Shown here one piece after another: positions 45,171 to 56,968 of a stretch of DNA of 64,000 nt (the stretch's first letter is position 1; the number at the start of each line of letters is the position of its first letter). The notes below the pieces were generated by a model. It ran no database searches. It was not told the origin of the DNA and saw only the letters and a program-made list of their open reading frames with translations. This stretch comes from Areca catechu (lineage: Eukaryota > Streptophyta > Magnoliopsida > Arecales > Arecaceae): assembly GCA_021397845.1 (NCBI GenBank), contig CM038042.1, positions 32,312,418 to 32,376,417 of the forward strand, read 5' to 3'. The position numbers and the translations under genes were made by a program.

Positions 45171-46080
45171 TGTAATGAATGCTAAGACCAAGGAGTCTTG
45201 TTTACTTTGGCATAGATGATTAGGTCATGCTAGCATGCATACTATTGCCAAGTTAATTTCCAAAAATTTAGTTAGAGGCATGCCTATGTTTAAAGTAGAC
45301 TTTGATCATGTTTGTGATGCATGCCAAATGGGTAAACAAACTAGGAGGAGCTTTAAATCTAAAAATATGATTTTAACTACTAGACCCCTTGAGCTACTTC
45401 ACATGGACTTATTTGGACCAACTAGGACCACAAGCCTACGAGGTATAAAATATGCTCTTATGATAGTAGAGATTTTCTAGATTTACTTGGATTTTGTTTA
45501 TCACTCATAAAGATGAAACCTTTAAAGTATTTCAAAAATTTTATAAAAAGGTTTCAAATCAGAAAAATCTTTCAATAGTTTCAATTAGGAGTGATCACGG
45601 CACCAAATTTGAAAATCAATTTTTTGATGATTATTGCATAGAAAACGACATTGATCATAACTTCTTCGCTCCTAAGATACCACAAACAAAATGGTGTTGT
45701 AGAGAGAAAAAATAGGACTTTGGAAGAGATGGCCCGATATTATTATATGAAGGCAATCTTCCAAGGTACTTTTGGACAGAAGCGATGAACACTGCTTGTT
45801 ATATTTTGAGCCATCCTATTTTGAAGAAAACCCTCTATGAGCTTTGGAATAAAAAGAAATCACATATTAATATTTTCATGTATGGTTGTAAATGCTTTAT
45901 GCTTAATAATGATAAAGACAATCTAGAAAAATTTGATACTAAATCAGATGAAGCAATTTCCTTGGTTATTCATTACATAGCAAAGCATTAGAGTATTTAA
46001 CAAAAGAACTCTTACTGTAGAAGAATCCATGCATATTTTTTCATGAAACTAACCCTTTACCTTCTAAGAAAGAAGAGTAC
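45171..46080 (+). pseudogene. Integrase of element H
   Basis: Zinc-binding part and start of the core at 45235-45480 (CDACQMGKQTRRSF, then DLFGPTRTTSLRGIKYALMI). Core at 45494-45715 with the second catalytic aspartate in RSDHGTKFEN. The remainder with the YGCKCF block is at 45785-45991. Two or three frameshifts separate the pieces. Would insert the element DNA. Confidence 0.85.
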
Positions 46081-47340
46081 ATAGACAATGATGCAGGTAC
46101 AATTCAAAAAGAAATAGAGATATGAGCATACAAGAAAGACCAATCGAAGAAGGAGAAGAAATGATAAAGATCATGCTGATCTACCAAAGGAATGGAGGTA
46201 TGTAACTTCTCATCCAAAAGAATTAATTATTGGTGATCCTTCACAAGGTATTAGGACTAGGTCATTACATAGAGATGCACATGATTACCTGCCTTTGTAT
46301 CATAAGGGAACCTCATACCTTAGAAGAAGCTGAATCTAACCCAAACTGGATGATGGCCATGCATGAAGAACTAAACCATTTTGAAAGAAATAAGGTATAG
46401 ACTTTAGTTGATAGTCCTTCAGACCATCCAATCATAGGAACCAAATGGGTCTATAGAAACAAATTAGATGAGCAAGGAAACGTAGTAAGAAACAAAGCTA
46501 GATTAGTGGCTAAGGGATATAACCAAGAATAGGGAATTGATTTTGATGAAACATATGCCACCTGTAGCATGACTAGAAGCCATTAGATTACTTATTGCAT
46601 TTGCTTGCTAATGAATTTTAAACTTTTTCAAATGGATGTGAAAAGTGCATTTCTAAATGATTTTATTTCTAAACAAGTTTTTGTAGAACAACCACTAAGT
46701 TTTGAAGATCATGTTTTTCCAAACCATGTGTTTAAATTGAATAAAGCATTATATGGTTTGAAACAAGCACCTAGAGCCTGGTATGATAGACTTAGCACTT
46801 TCTTGATTGAAAATGATTTTTCAAGAGAAAATGTTGACAAAACTCTTCATCAAGAAGAAAAACAATGATTTATTAGTTGTACAAATTTATGTTGATGATA
46901 TTATATTTGGTGAAACTAATGAAACTCTTTGTAGAGAATTTGCTAAGTTAATGCATGGAGAATTTGAAATGAGCCTAATGGATGAACTTAACTACTTCCT
47001 TGGACTTCAAGTAAAATAAACAAAGAAAAGAATCTTCATCAACCAGCCAAGTACACCAAAGAAACAATCAAAAAGTTTGGTATGGAGTCAAGCAAACAAA
47101 TGAACACACCCATGAGCCCATCTTGCAGATTGGACAAAGATGAAAATGGATCCAACATTGACCAAGAGCTCTTATAAAGGTATGATTGGATCCTTGCTAT
47201 ATTTAACTGCAAGTAGACTTGATATCTTGTATAGAGTATGTGTATGTGCTAGATTCCAATCTAATCCTAAAGAATCACTTATGCTTTCTATTAAAAAAAT
47301 TATCAGATATTTGAAAGGTACAAGTAATCTAGGTCTATGA
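46081..47340 (+). pseudogene. Reverse transcriptase of element H
   Basis: Copia RT in fragments: NWMMAMHEEL near 46345, GTKWVYRNKLDE near 46440, KARLVAKGYNQ near 46500, FQMDVKSAFLND and LYGLKQAPRAWYDRL in 46605-46868, and the catalytic YVDDIIFG in 46807-47019. The end of the RT (RFQSNPKESLMLSIKKIIRYLKGTSNLGL) is at 47140-47340. Broken by stops between frames but catalytic YVDD is intact in sequence. Confidence 0.9.
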
Positions 47341-47800
47341 TTTTCAAACATTCTTCACTGAATTTAATGGATTTTCGGATGCTGATTATGCTGGTTGTAA
47401 ACCATGAATTGATAAAAAAAGCACTTTGGAATTTAATCTCATTTAGCACTGTAAGAAAACAAAACTCGGTAGCACTTTCTACTGCTAAGAAGCAATATGT
47501 TGCTGTAGGGAGTTGTTCTGCACAAGTGTTATGGATTAAACAATAAATATAAGACTTTGGTGTTACACAATCTAAAATTCCAATCAAATGTGATAACACA
47601 AGTGCTATAAATTTGACAAAAATCTAATTCAGTATTCTAGAACTAAGCATATAAAGATTAGACATATTTTATTAGAGATAATGTTTTGAATGGTGACATT
47701 GAAATGGAATTTATTTAACAACTGAGAACCAACTTGCTAACATTTTTACTAAGCCACTGAATCAGGATAGATTTGAAATGATTGAGGATAATTAGGTCAT
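47341..47800 (+). pseudogene. RNase H of element H
   Basis: Copia-type RNase H remnants: DADYAG-like near 47378, RKQNSVALSTAKKQYVAVGSC at 47457-47520 (the usual AEAEY acid is changed), CDNTSAI near 47593, and the final HFIRDNV / LTKPL-like segments near 47660-47760. It would remove element RNA from the hybrid. Several frame breaks. Confidence 0.75.
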
Positions 47801-48219
47801 TGTGATCCATTTCTAGATTTTTCTAACCTAATTTCCTCGAAATTAAGAAAAAAATTATCTAAAAACCTCTTACATTAATTCAAGTTCTGTGAACAACTTT
47901 CCTTGAGATTTTATCAAATTTACTTCAATTTCTGAATCATTTCAACTTTTGTGAAAAGTTTCTGTTCGAGTCGACTCGAGCAATTTGGCCCTGGTCGAGC
48001 TGACTCGAATCTCTGTTGATTCTGTTTTTGCTCTGGTCGAGTCGACTCAGGCAATTAGGGTTGTTAGAGCCGACTCGGATGTCGGGCAAACTGTGTTTTA
48101 ATAGAGCCATAGAAGCCCTTCCAAATTTTTCTGTCTCTCTCTTGGTCTAAACCCTAACTCTCCACCAAAAACCTCTTGTGACCTACTTTCTTCTGCTCCA
48201 TTCCTTACTTCAACCCTGC
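47801..48219 (+). other. Leader between pol and envelope-like ORF of element H
   Basis: Non-coding. Palindromic words of the type CGAGTCGACTCGAG cluster at 47965-48080, like those in the LTR U3. It ends in a T/C-rich stretch before the ATG at 48231. A splice acceptor for an env-like message could lie here, but nothing proves it. Confidence 0.5.
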
Positions 48220-48718
48220 GCATGTGTGCGATGGCTCCTAGAAGATCTACAAGGAAGTGTTCTCATGCCGTTGAATCAAGTTCTCATAGTGTGAATTAGA
48301 AGAAGAAAAGAGAAAAGAAAAGGAAATCCACTCTAAAGCAGAATGAAGTAGAAGCACCTTCTCCACCTGGGCAAATCACTTCAATGGCCAATCGGCCAGT
48401 CACCTGTGGCAGAAGGATGACTTCACCTTCTTGGAAGATCTAGGTATGAAGATCGGAAACTAGATTGTGCATGTGTGCGATGGCTCCTAGAAGATCTACA
48501 AGGAAGTGCTCTCATGCTGTTGAGTCAAGTTCTCATAGTGTGAATCAAAAGAAGAAAAGAGAAAAACAAAAGGAAATCCACTCTAAAGCAGAATGAAGTA
48601 GAAGCACCTTCTCCACCTGGGCCAATCACTTCAATGGCCAATCGGCCGGTCACCTGTGGCAGAAGGATTGACTTCACCTTCTTGGAAGATCTAGGTATGA
48701 AGATCGGAAACTAGATTG
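48220..48718 (+). repeat. Tandem duplication of 249 bp at the start of the envelope-like ORF of H
   Basis: 48220-48468 is repeated at 48469-48718. Both copies begin GCATGTGTGCGATGGCTCC and end 'gatcggaaactagattg'. Only a handful of differences are visible, so the duplication is recent compared with the rest of the decay. Each copy contains its own ATG (48231 and 48480). Confidence 0.9.
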
Positions 48719-49922
48719 AGAACCAAGGATGGACATTTTTCTGCTCTTTGGATACTCCGACTTACCCTTCCTTGGTAAGAATATTTTGAGAATTTAATCC
48801 TTGGGGAATATCATTTGGAATTTGTTGTGAAAGGAGTAAAGATTGTTGTGGATGAAGAAAAGCCGAGAAATCTACTGCAAATGCCCACTTACGGTGCAAC
48901 TGAATTGACTCTGAAAGACAAGGAACAGACACTGAAGTTAATCCTGGAATAATCAGATGTAAGTTCAGTCATGTATGTACAAGCCAACATGCTTTCCATG
49001 GAAATGCGACTGCTTCACAACATGATTAGTCGAATCTTTCTTCCGCGAACCGGTCGTTTGACTAGGTAAGTGAATGAGACATGATCTTCATGGAACACCT
49101 CATTGAGGATGAAGCCCTCAATTTTCTATATATTATGATGATTTAGATAAGGGAAGCAGCAAGAAAAATTAAAGCATGCTTGCCCTATGGCATGGTTTTT
49201 ACAATGATATTCAAAGATGCTAGAATAGATCTGACAAATGAAATTGGCAAACCACTTCACCACTCAGACACTTACTCGGCTAAATCTCTTAGGAGAATGG
49301 GATATCTCCTGCAAGGAGTCTGGATGAAGAAACTGTCAGGACAAAAAACTGCCACCTCATCTGATGAAGATAATGATGAACAAATGAAATTCCTACCGAT
49401 GACCCAAATGCTGCTGCATCTAAAGATAATGATGAAGAATCCTCTGGATCTTCGATGAAAACTCTATCAAAATTCAAAAACTCATATCCCAACAGATGGA
49501 AATGCTTTTAATGAATTACGCTAGTCAATTGATGCCAGCTTGCAGGAAATCAAGATAGAGTAGAAGGTACATATGTAGAAAATACTAAAAGAGCTGGAAG
49601 ATGTCAAAGAAGGACTTCGAAGTGTCCTACTGCACCCACACAAGGAAACTTGCACTGCTAAGGATGCTTCCATACAGACTTGCAAAGAGCCACCAGCACC
49701 CCTACTCAACCACTCTTTATGCCTCCAGAATTATCTTCATCTGATCCTCCAATATGTAAGATTAAACCTGTTCTACCTAAGGGCAAACCAAAAATAAGAA
49801 AACTAGAACACCTATAGCCCCTGTTAGAACTAGATTTAAGGATCTTAGGTTCAAGCCTCTAAAGACCAAAACTTTAGATAAGATTATAGATGTTGCTTCT
49901 TCCTCTAGTGAGGAAGTACAGT
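48231..49922 (+). pseudogene. Envelope-like / plant transposon-protein ORF of element H
   Basis: Basic head (MAPRRSTRKCSH, then a KKKREKKRK-like cluster), then DFTFLEDLGMKIGN, a GW...FFCSLDTPTYPSLV block near 48727, a VKGVKIVV-DEEKPRNLLQMPTYGA segment near 48825, CLPYGMVFT at 49177, LRRMGYLLQGVWMKKLSGQK at 49290, an acidic stretch, and an R/K-rich tail ending in a serine/acidic run near 49920. Block order equals that of element C. Resembles the Transposase_32-like 'putative plant transposon protein' family. No signal peptide or membrane helix is seen, so 'envelope' is only a positional label. Stops and shifts present. Confidence 0.6.
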
Positions 49923-50430
49923 AGGATGTTTTGGTTGTACTTTCAGTTATAATGATCATATCATTGTACTTTTGACTATCTTTATACTTTTAATAGTGCT
50001 TACTTTATGCTGTACTTCCTATCTTTTTGTAATATGTAATGCCAATTTTATAAATATAATGAATACTTTTTTGGCATATCTTTTGTGTTTGAAATGGATT
50101 ATGCAATGTCTTGCTATCACATCTTCAATTGTACAATGCTAATATGATGAATTTTAATTAGAATATCAAAGTTGATTTGAGAAAGTGAAATTATCTCAAA
50201 CAAATTTTATGAGCTTTCTCATTCTATCATAACAATTGAGCTTTATTTGAATATCCTTTTGATTATTGACAAAATGGGGGAGAACATTGAGATTGCATGA
50301 AAAATACCTGAGAATATACAAAAAGGGAGAGAATATATTTGACTAAGCATAAAATTATTTCAAAATCTTCAAATCATTAGAAAGGGAGAATAAATTATTG
50401 AAACTGAATGGCTTTAGTTCAAAACTTGCA
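49923..50430 (+). other. 3' untranslated region of element H
   Basis: T-rich non-coding sequence with tracts 'aaaatgggggagaac' (50270) and 'aaaaagggagagaat' (50318), further polypurine-like copies as in element C. Confidence 0.55.
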
Positions 50431-50680
50431 ATTTGCTCTAATCGCTTCAAAAATTTAACTTGCTCTGATTGCTTTTAAATTTTTTAGCTCAAGAATTAGC
50501 TTTAATACTTACAATTTTGAGCTCTGATACATTGTATTTGTGCTAGTTTTGATACTTTAAAACATACAAGCTTTAATACTCTGATAATACAAGAGCACTA
50601 GCACTAATACTATATATTTTTCATAAAAGCTCTAATACTTACTTGCAATTACAGCTAGCTTTGATACATGTAAATGCTTA
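50431..50680 (+). repeat. Array of tRNA-Met 3'-end-like motifs in element H
   Basis: About ten spaced variants of GCTCTGATAC on the element's sense strand (gctctaatcgc, gctctgattgc, gctttaatac, gctctgatac at 50521, gttttgatac, gctttaatac, gcactaatac, gctctaatac, gctttgatac). The word equals the tRNA-iMet 3' end without CA and is complementary to the PBS. Same position as the array in element C (4048-4392), before the polypurine tract. Confidence 0.7.
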
Positions 50681-50744
50681 CTCTCAAATACAATCATACA
50701 TGTAATTGTAAAGAATTTTTCATGCCCGGTGTTTTGTCATCATC

Positions 50745-50758
50745 AAAAAGGGAGAGAT
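50745..50758 (+). other. Polypurine tract of element H
   Basis: 'aaaaagggagagat' immediately before the 3' LTR, preceded by 'tttgtcatcatc' as in the other Sirevirus-like elements. Confidence 0.85.
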
Positions 50759-52472
50759 TGTTGATCCCATAAATAATTTTGATGATAACAAAATATTGGA
50801 GCATGCATTTGTTTTACTGACAACTCTTCTAGTATTTTACAAGTTTTTGTAGGATAAATTCATTGCTCAATTCTAACTCCTACATTTCTATTTCTTGTGT
50901 TGAGTTGTATTGTAATTGAATTTTCTAAAGAAGAATCCAAGAAAAATTTAAGCATAAACCAATTAAATGAGTTACTTCTAGGTTATTTCAAGCTTTAAAT
51001 TACTTTGAGTGTGTTGTAAAAAGAGTTTGAAGATATCTTGAAAGCTTGAAGTGTTGCTGGATGAATTCTGGAGAAGAATTGAAAATTCACTGAAGAACTC
51101 ATCCGAGCTGACTCGAGGAGAAGATAGCCGACTCTGACACATGGCACGCATGAGGATTCTGGCATGCAAATATCTGAGCCGACTCTAAGGGACCCGAGCT
51201 GACTCATCCAGAGTACTACTTCCTGAATCAGATAGGTGAGCCAACCCAAGGGGACTCCAAGCCGACTCTATCATATTGTCAGACATCCAAGCCGACTCTT
51301 CAGTGAATCAAGCCAACTCCTCCAGAGTCTAGAAAATAGCTCTAAGAACTACAACCAACCGAGCTGACTCTAAAGAGAAAGAGCCAACTCTTCCAGACTA
51401 CATTTTTGAAGGCCTGAGGATCCGAGTCGACTAGAATCAAGGCAAGCCGACTCTTACAGAGTGAGGAATCGTGATACTATGCAAGCAAGTCGACTAGATT
51501 GAAGAACTACTCTAAGGATCTGAGCCGACTCGAGTAATCTGAGCCAACTCGAAGGTCGATTTTAGACTTATAACAGCTAGTTCTAGAACTTGGAATTTGA
51601 ATCCAAAAGTGCTCCAACGGTCAAATGTCACATCTCAATGGTCTACAATGACTAAAACTACCTGAGAAAGGTACAAGACTATATATTTGAGGGATTTGAA
51701 TCTTTTTGAAAGGAGTTTTGGAAAAGAGATGAAGAGTTAATGCATTATTGAATATCCAACCAAGCCAATAAGCAAGAGAGCACTATGAGCATTCAAGATA
51801 GCCTTCAAGCCTTCACCACTCTCATATGAAGCTTGAAGTATTTAGTAAAGAAGTTATAGAAGTCATTAAAGTGTATTGAAGTGCATTCATGTAGGCTTCT
51901 CTCGAGCTGCATCGGTAACCATTCGACAAAAAATTGTTTGTCATTCTATTGGTTATCTTTACAATTCTTTTATTGAATTGTTCAGGGATATTGGTGAGCC
52001 CGGTTTAAAAACCAAATAGGTTCTTGGTAATCTTGTGTTAAAACCAAGTTAGGTTCTTGGTTAGCCTATATTAAAACCAAGTGTTGGGTTCTTGGTGATC
52101 CTATGTTAAAACCAAGTTGGGTTCTTGGTGATCCTAGTAAAACCAAGTTGGATTTCTTTGATGATCCTGGTTTAAAAACCAAAGTGCAAAGGTTTGGATT
52201 GTGAGCTTGTGAAAAGAATCTGACTGTATTCCAGTGTGGGATATAGTGGAAATCCCAAGTGATAATCTTGGATAGTGGATATAGGAGCTGGGTTGCTCCG
52301 AACTACTATAATTTGCTTGTATTTGTATTGTGCCTTTCTTGTTTGATTACGCTTCTGCATTCTATTAACCTATCATAGTACTTAACACTTATAAGGGATT
52401 TCAAAGAGCACATCATTGGTTAATTTTTTAAATTTTCAATTCACCCCCCTCTTGGAAAGCCACGTGGGAACA
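50759..52472 (+). repeat. 3' LTR of element H
   Basis: Starts TGTTGATCCC and ends GGGAACA; matches 41118-42855 closely with scattered transitions and short gaps (for example a shortened U3 repeat near 51490). Followed by ACTCT (52473-52477). Confidence 0.9.
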
Positions 52473-52477
52473 ACTCT

Positions 52478-53890
52478 TGGTCCTTCCGCGCACATTTTTT
52501 TTGGTGCACATCTATCTTAGTGCCAAGTGTCCAATCCAAGTTGGACTCTTCCATAATCCAAGATAAGGCCCAAATAAATCTAGATAAAATCATACAAATG
52601 TTGTCCTAATTAGGACATAATCCAATTTAAGTCCCACTTAAATTGGTTTGCCTAAATTGTAAGCTAATAAAACCAATCCATTGGGTTAGGAGTTGGGCTA
52701 GCCAACATATGCTAGTATGTCAATTAACTAGCCAATTAGGATCCTTTGACCCATATAAAAATATATTTGACTTCCTTGGCCAATTCCCTAATATGTGTGT
52801 TAATTTAGGTTCTACATTTAGCTAGCAGTAGGTCTAGGTCAAGCCAATTCGATTCAATCGAACCCGATTGATCTAATTATGTCAAATTTAGCTGTCCTAA
52901 GTTGCCAATTCGAACCAACTTTCAAATTGATTCGTGAATCCAATCTATTTGATTCATGACAACCTACAAGACATGATTGGTATCTAGCAATGTGTCATGC
53001 CTACCTAGAAGATAAAGAAATTTGGCTGAAATCATCAAAATATCCTTCAGTGGAAAGTTACCGTGCAATTCAATCCATCGATCTCCCTTTATCCCGATTA
53101 AGTGATGAGCATGGATAAATGTCAAACCCTAGCACTTAATCTTTTTGAATTTTAATTTAATAATGAAAACTTGATTGATGAAAGATTAGAAACCCTATCT
53201 AATCTTATCATGCTTTGATCAAAGACTTCCTGAGTCATCATTCGAAGAGATCACACGAGAAAACTTTGTCCCTTACTAGGAGTGATCGATTCTTTATTGA
53301 CCTACTCTACCTTTATACATAATCCACCATATCCAGAAACACCCCATACATGACTTAATTGCCATGAATGAGTATGCACCAAAACATGGGTTCATGTGCA
53401 CAAGATACTATAGTAGTCTCAGGTATAAGGATCACATGCACAACTCTCACTAAGAGAACATTCTTTTGACAAATAAGTAAGACTTCTATTTGATGTTTTT
53501 ATCGGATCAGTTCAGTGGACTCATAACCTAATAAGCACCCGCATCTTTGTATTAGATCTCTACACAAGTGGTTGTGAGACCAAGCACCTTCTCCATTGAG
53601 CATACATATGATGTGCTAGTCTTATCGGATTCATCGATCCCCAAATCAATTATCCAATGACTAGGAATATTTTAGATTAGGATTATAGGAACTTAGGTCT
53701 CACCATTATGATCTCCATCAGAACCTAATTCCATTGCCCCTAACCTATGGGGTTCATCATAATCTTGATAAGATGCAGCAGGTATGATGAATCAAATACC
53801 TTTTATTAATAAATAATATTATACATGAGCTGGAAATTATAAAAATGCCTAGACAAAGATTGGCTTTTAGGGCATCATTCTTTCATTAAT
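52478..53890 (-). repeat. 5' LTR of element G, right part (U3)
   Basis: Continuation of 40154-41117 beyond the H insertion. No gene. Near 53865 the minus strand reads GATGCCCTAAAAGCCAATC, a phrase I associate with the very start of Angela-type LTRs, so the LTR start should lie close to 53890. A minus-oriented U3 of about 1.4 kb fits a long-LTR copia. The exact end is blurred by the adjoining sequence. Confidence 0.5.
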
Positions 53891-53894
53891 TACC

Positions 53895-54369
53895 TGATTA
53901 ATTCTTTTAACTATTAACTCAATTAATATTTTGATCATTGGACTTACTCAAATGGCTAGTTTTTTGGGCCTCTAAATAGGCTCCGTGTATAGGTTATAAA
54001 GGGATAAGAAGAAATAAGAAGAAGAAAAAATGGCTTGCTCTCTTCGCTCTTAAGTTTTTTCTTTACCAAGTTTATCATCTTTTTATTATTTCATTATTCT
54101 TATCTACTATGTTGGAGCTATGTCATCCTTTCCACAATCATGCCCACATGGAAGGTTTTGGTTGTATCTTAGGGTAGGTAGTTCTTGAATTTAATCCTAC
54201 AAAAGGGTCCGAAATCATCTTATGATAGTGCCTTACACATCTTCAAACAAATAATTTTCTCTGATTTTCTGAGTCTTAGTTTTTTAATATTAATTTAATA
54301 ATATACTTGTTCGATTTAATCATAATTGGCCATCAAGAAAAAATGAATTTATATTACATATCCCTAACA
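53895..54369 (+). repeat. Short copia-type LTR, plus orientation (boundaries tentative)
   Basis: TATA-like 'gtataggttataaaggg' near 53983, a T/C-rich transcribed part, and an end 'acatatccctaaca' at 54369, typical of copia LTR 3' ends. No PBS follows, so it is a solo or broken LTR. The start is not clearly defined. Confidence 0.4.
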
Positions 54370-54899
54370 TACATATTATAAATCACATATCAATACAAGA
54401 AAACATAATATGGGGTTCATACATCTACCATGTTGTGCCAATCATCCATTCATGAACCTAACGCAACCAATTAAATTATTTTAAATTATAATATAATTAT
54501 ATAAACCCAACTATATATTTCAAGAAATTTGAGAATCAACTGTCTAAAAATCATTATAAATAGCCATCTCGCAAGCAAAAGTAATTTAATTAATCTTTTA
54601 TTAATTGTTTTCCAAGTTTCTAAATGCACAACTTTCGGTGGACCAATCTTAGTCCTAGGATTTTCCATCCTAATGCAAATCCATACTTTTTACCTAAATT
54701 AAAGGAATAAAGCTAGTCTTTTATCTATATTAGGGAATAAGAGTGTAAAATTCCATGCTAACCCTCCTCTTGTTTGGATAATCTTGTTGCTATGCAAATC
54801 AAGATTAATAAACTTAGAGAAACAAAAAGAAAGTGATAAGGGAGCAATGGAGCTCTAGGATTATGGATGGAGATTTACCCTAAGGTCCTAGTCTAATAT
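54370..54899. other. AT-rich stretch without recognisable gene
   Basis: No open frame with family resemblance, no LTR landmarks. It may be leader sequence of a copia element. I see nothing further in it. Confidence 0.4.
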
Positions 54900-56930
54900 G
54901 TGCACATATTAGAGATGGAAAGCTAGATCACAGGACTAAATAGTGCATATTTTTTGGATACGCATATAGGTTGAAGGGTTACAAATTATGGTGTACAAAG
55001 CCTAGATTTCAAAGATTTCTAGTCAACAGGGATGTGACTTTTCATGAAATAGCCACTCCTTTATGATAGATACAGCCTAGTCCTTCATAAAAAGATTAGG
55101 TTCAGGTTCAGCAAGATCAAATTGTTGCTAATATTGATTAAACTATTAGATCACAGTAGTAGCAGTCAATTATATATGTTCAGAATCAACAGGATTAGCA
55201 AATAGATACAGAGATATAGACTCAAGAGAAGGTTATCATGCAAGGTCATGTTAGGATGATAGTATTGTCACTCGCAGACCCAGGTGCCAATTTAGAGCAC
55301 CTCAAAGATACAATTTTGAAGATTCTACTTGTACTGAGTTAGTTTATTATGCTCTGAGTATTGCAGATACCATTGGTGATGAGCCGACCATATATCGAGA
55401 GGCTATTGATAGCCCACAGGCTGAGCAGTAGACTATTGCTATGGTTGAAGAGAGCTTCAATCTTTGAAAAAGAATTAGACTTAGAAATTAGTCAAGTTAC
55501 CTAAGGGCAAGAAAGTAATTGACTACAAATGGATCTTCAAGAAGAAATAAGGAGCTAATTCTTAGGATTTTAAATATAAGGCCAGGTTGGTAGCTAAGGG
55601 CTACAATCAATGAAATGGTATTGACTATAGGAAGATATTTTCTCATGTAGTCAAACACTCTTATATTCATGTGTTGCTTACTTTGGTAGCTTCTTAAGAT
55701 TTGGAGCTAGAATGGCTTGATGTAAAGATAGCTTTTCTACATGGTAACTTGGAGGAGTAGATTTATATGCAACAACCACCTGATTTTGAGACTCCAGATA
55801 AAGAAGATCATGTATGCTTACTCAAGAGATTGTTGTATGGTCTCAAGTAGTTTCCAAGATAATGGTACCATAAATTTGATAGTTTATGATCGATCATAGA
55901 TTTAATAGATCTCCATATGATCGTTGCATGTATCATCAGTAGTTTTCAGATGTTTATTGCTATATGTGGATATATGATGATTATAGCCAAGGATATGTTA
56001 GTCATCCAGAAGCTAAAAGCTAAGCTTAGTACTCATTTAAGATGAAAGATTTAGACCAGCAAAGAAGATACTTGGGATGGAGATCATGTATGATAGGTAG
56101 TCAAGTAGATTTTTCTTACTCAGCATAGTTATATTGAGAAAGTCTTGAAAAGATATAGTATATCATAGCAAAGCCAATCATTACTTCCTTGCTAGTCATT
56201 TCAGATTATCTATCGGGCTCTCTCCTTAGCTAAGGATGAAGAGAGATGTATATCTAGAGTATCTTATGCGAGTACAGTTGGCAGCATTATATTCATGATG
56301 GTTTGTACTCAACCTGATATTTCATAGGTAGTAAGTTTTATAAGTCGATACATGAACAAGCCTAGGAAAGCTTACTAGTTAGCTATGAAATGGATACGAA
56401 AATATCTAAAAGCCACTTCTAATTTGGATTTGTTATTCTCCAGATAAAGTAGTTGCATCGTCATAGGATTTTGTGATTCTGATTATCCTTGTAACTTAGA
56501 TAGGAGAAGCTCATTGTCCGGATATGTATTTACTCTCTCTGATTGTGTAGTCAGTTGGAAGGCTACTTTGCAGTTTATAGATGCTTTGTTTACTATAGAG
56601 AGAGTATATGGCATTGATAGAGGTCATGAAGAAAGTTATCTGGCTAAGAGGGTTAGTACAAGATTTGGATCTCAAGCAAAATTGTTTGGATATTTACTAT
56701 GCATTTAATATGCCTTGCATCTTGCTAGAGATCTGATATATCATGAACGCACCAAGATTTGATGAAGTATGGTGGTATCCGGTCTTAAAAGATTGGCACT
56801 ACTTATAATTTGACTGATATGCTTACTAAACCAATTCCAATAGTTAAGTTTAGGACTTTCCTGAACTTGATCAGTATAAGTACTTGGTGATGCCCTTCGG
56901 GACTTATAGTGGAGAGGGCTTTTATCTATA
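54900..56930 (+). pseudogene. Element J: integrase end, RT and RNase H of a Tork/Tnt1-like copia
   Basis: Integrase C-terminus near 54930-55070 (CIFFGYAYRLKGYKLW, then RDVTFHE). RT: KWIFKKK near 55530, KARLVAKGYNQ near 55580, WLDVKIAFLHGNLEE near 55710, MQQPPDF near 55770, LLYGLK near 55835; the YVDD region near 55965 is disrupted. RNase H: FCDSDY near 56468, SGYVFTLSDCVVSWKA at 56517, ARDLIYHERTK near 56725, LTKPIP near 56825. At least 25 stops and shifts; gag, protease and the 5' end are missing. A longer-dead element than H judging by stop density. Confidence 0.85.
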
Positions 56931-56954
56931 TTTGATAGATGCACATTATTTGTT

Positions 56955-56968
56955 GCAAGGAGGAGGAT
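56955..56968 (+). other. Polypurine tract of element J
   Basis: 'gcaaggaggaggat' directly before the LTR start TGTTGTTATTTG, like the 'caaggaggagattgttg' junction common in plant copia elements. Confidence 0.7.

Larger units (their letters stand above)
41118..52472 (+). mobile_element. Element H: full-length Sirevirus-type Ty1/copia, plus strand
   Basis: Complete layout: 5' LTR 41118-42855, PBS, gag, protease, integrase, RT, RNase H, leader with palindromic words, envelope-like ORF, tRNA-end-like array, polypurine tract 50745-50758, 3' LTR 50759-52472, and perfect ACTCT duplications. At 11.36 kb it is in the size range of plant Sirevirus elements. It is the best preserved element here, but every gene has stops, so it is no longer self-sufficient. 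It landed in the LTR of element G. Confidence 0.9.
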
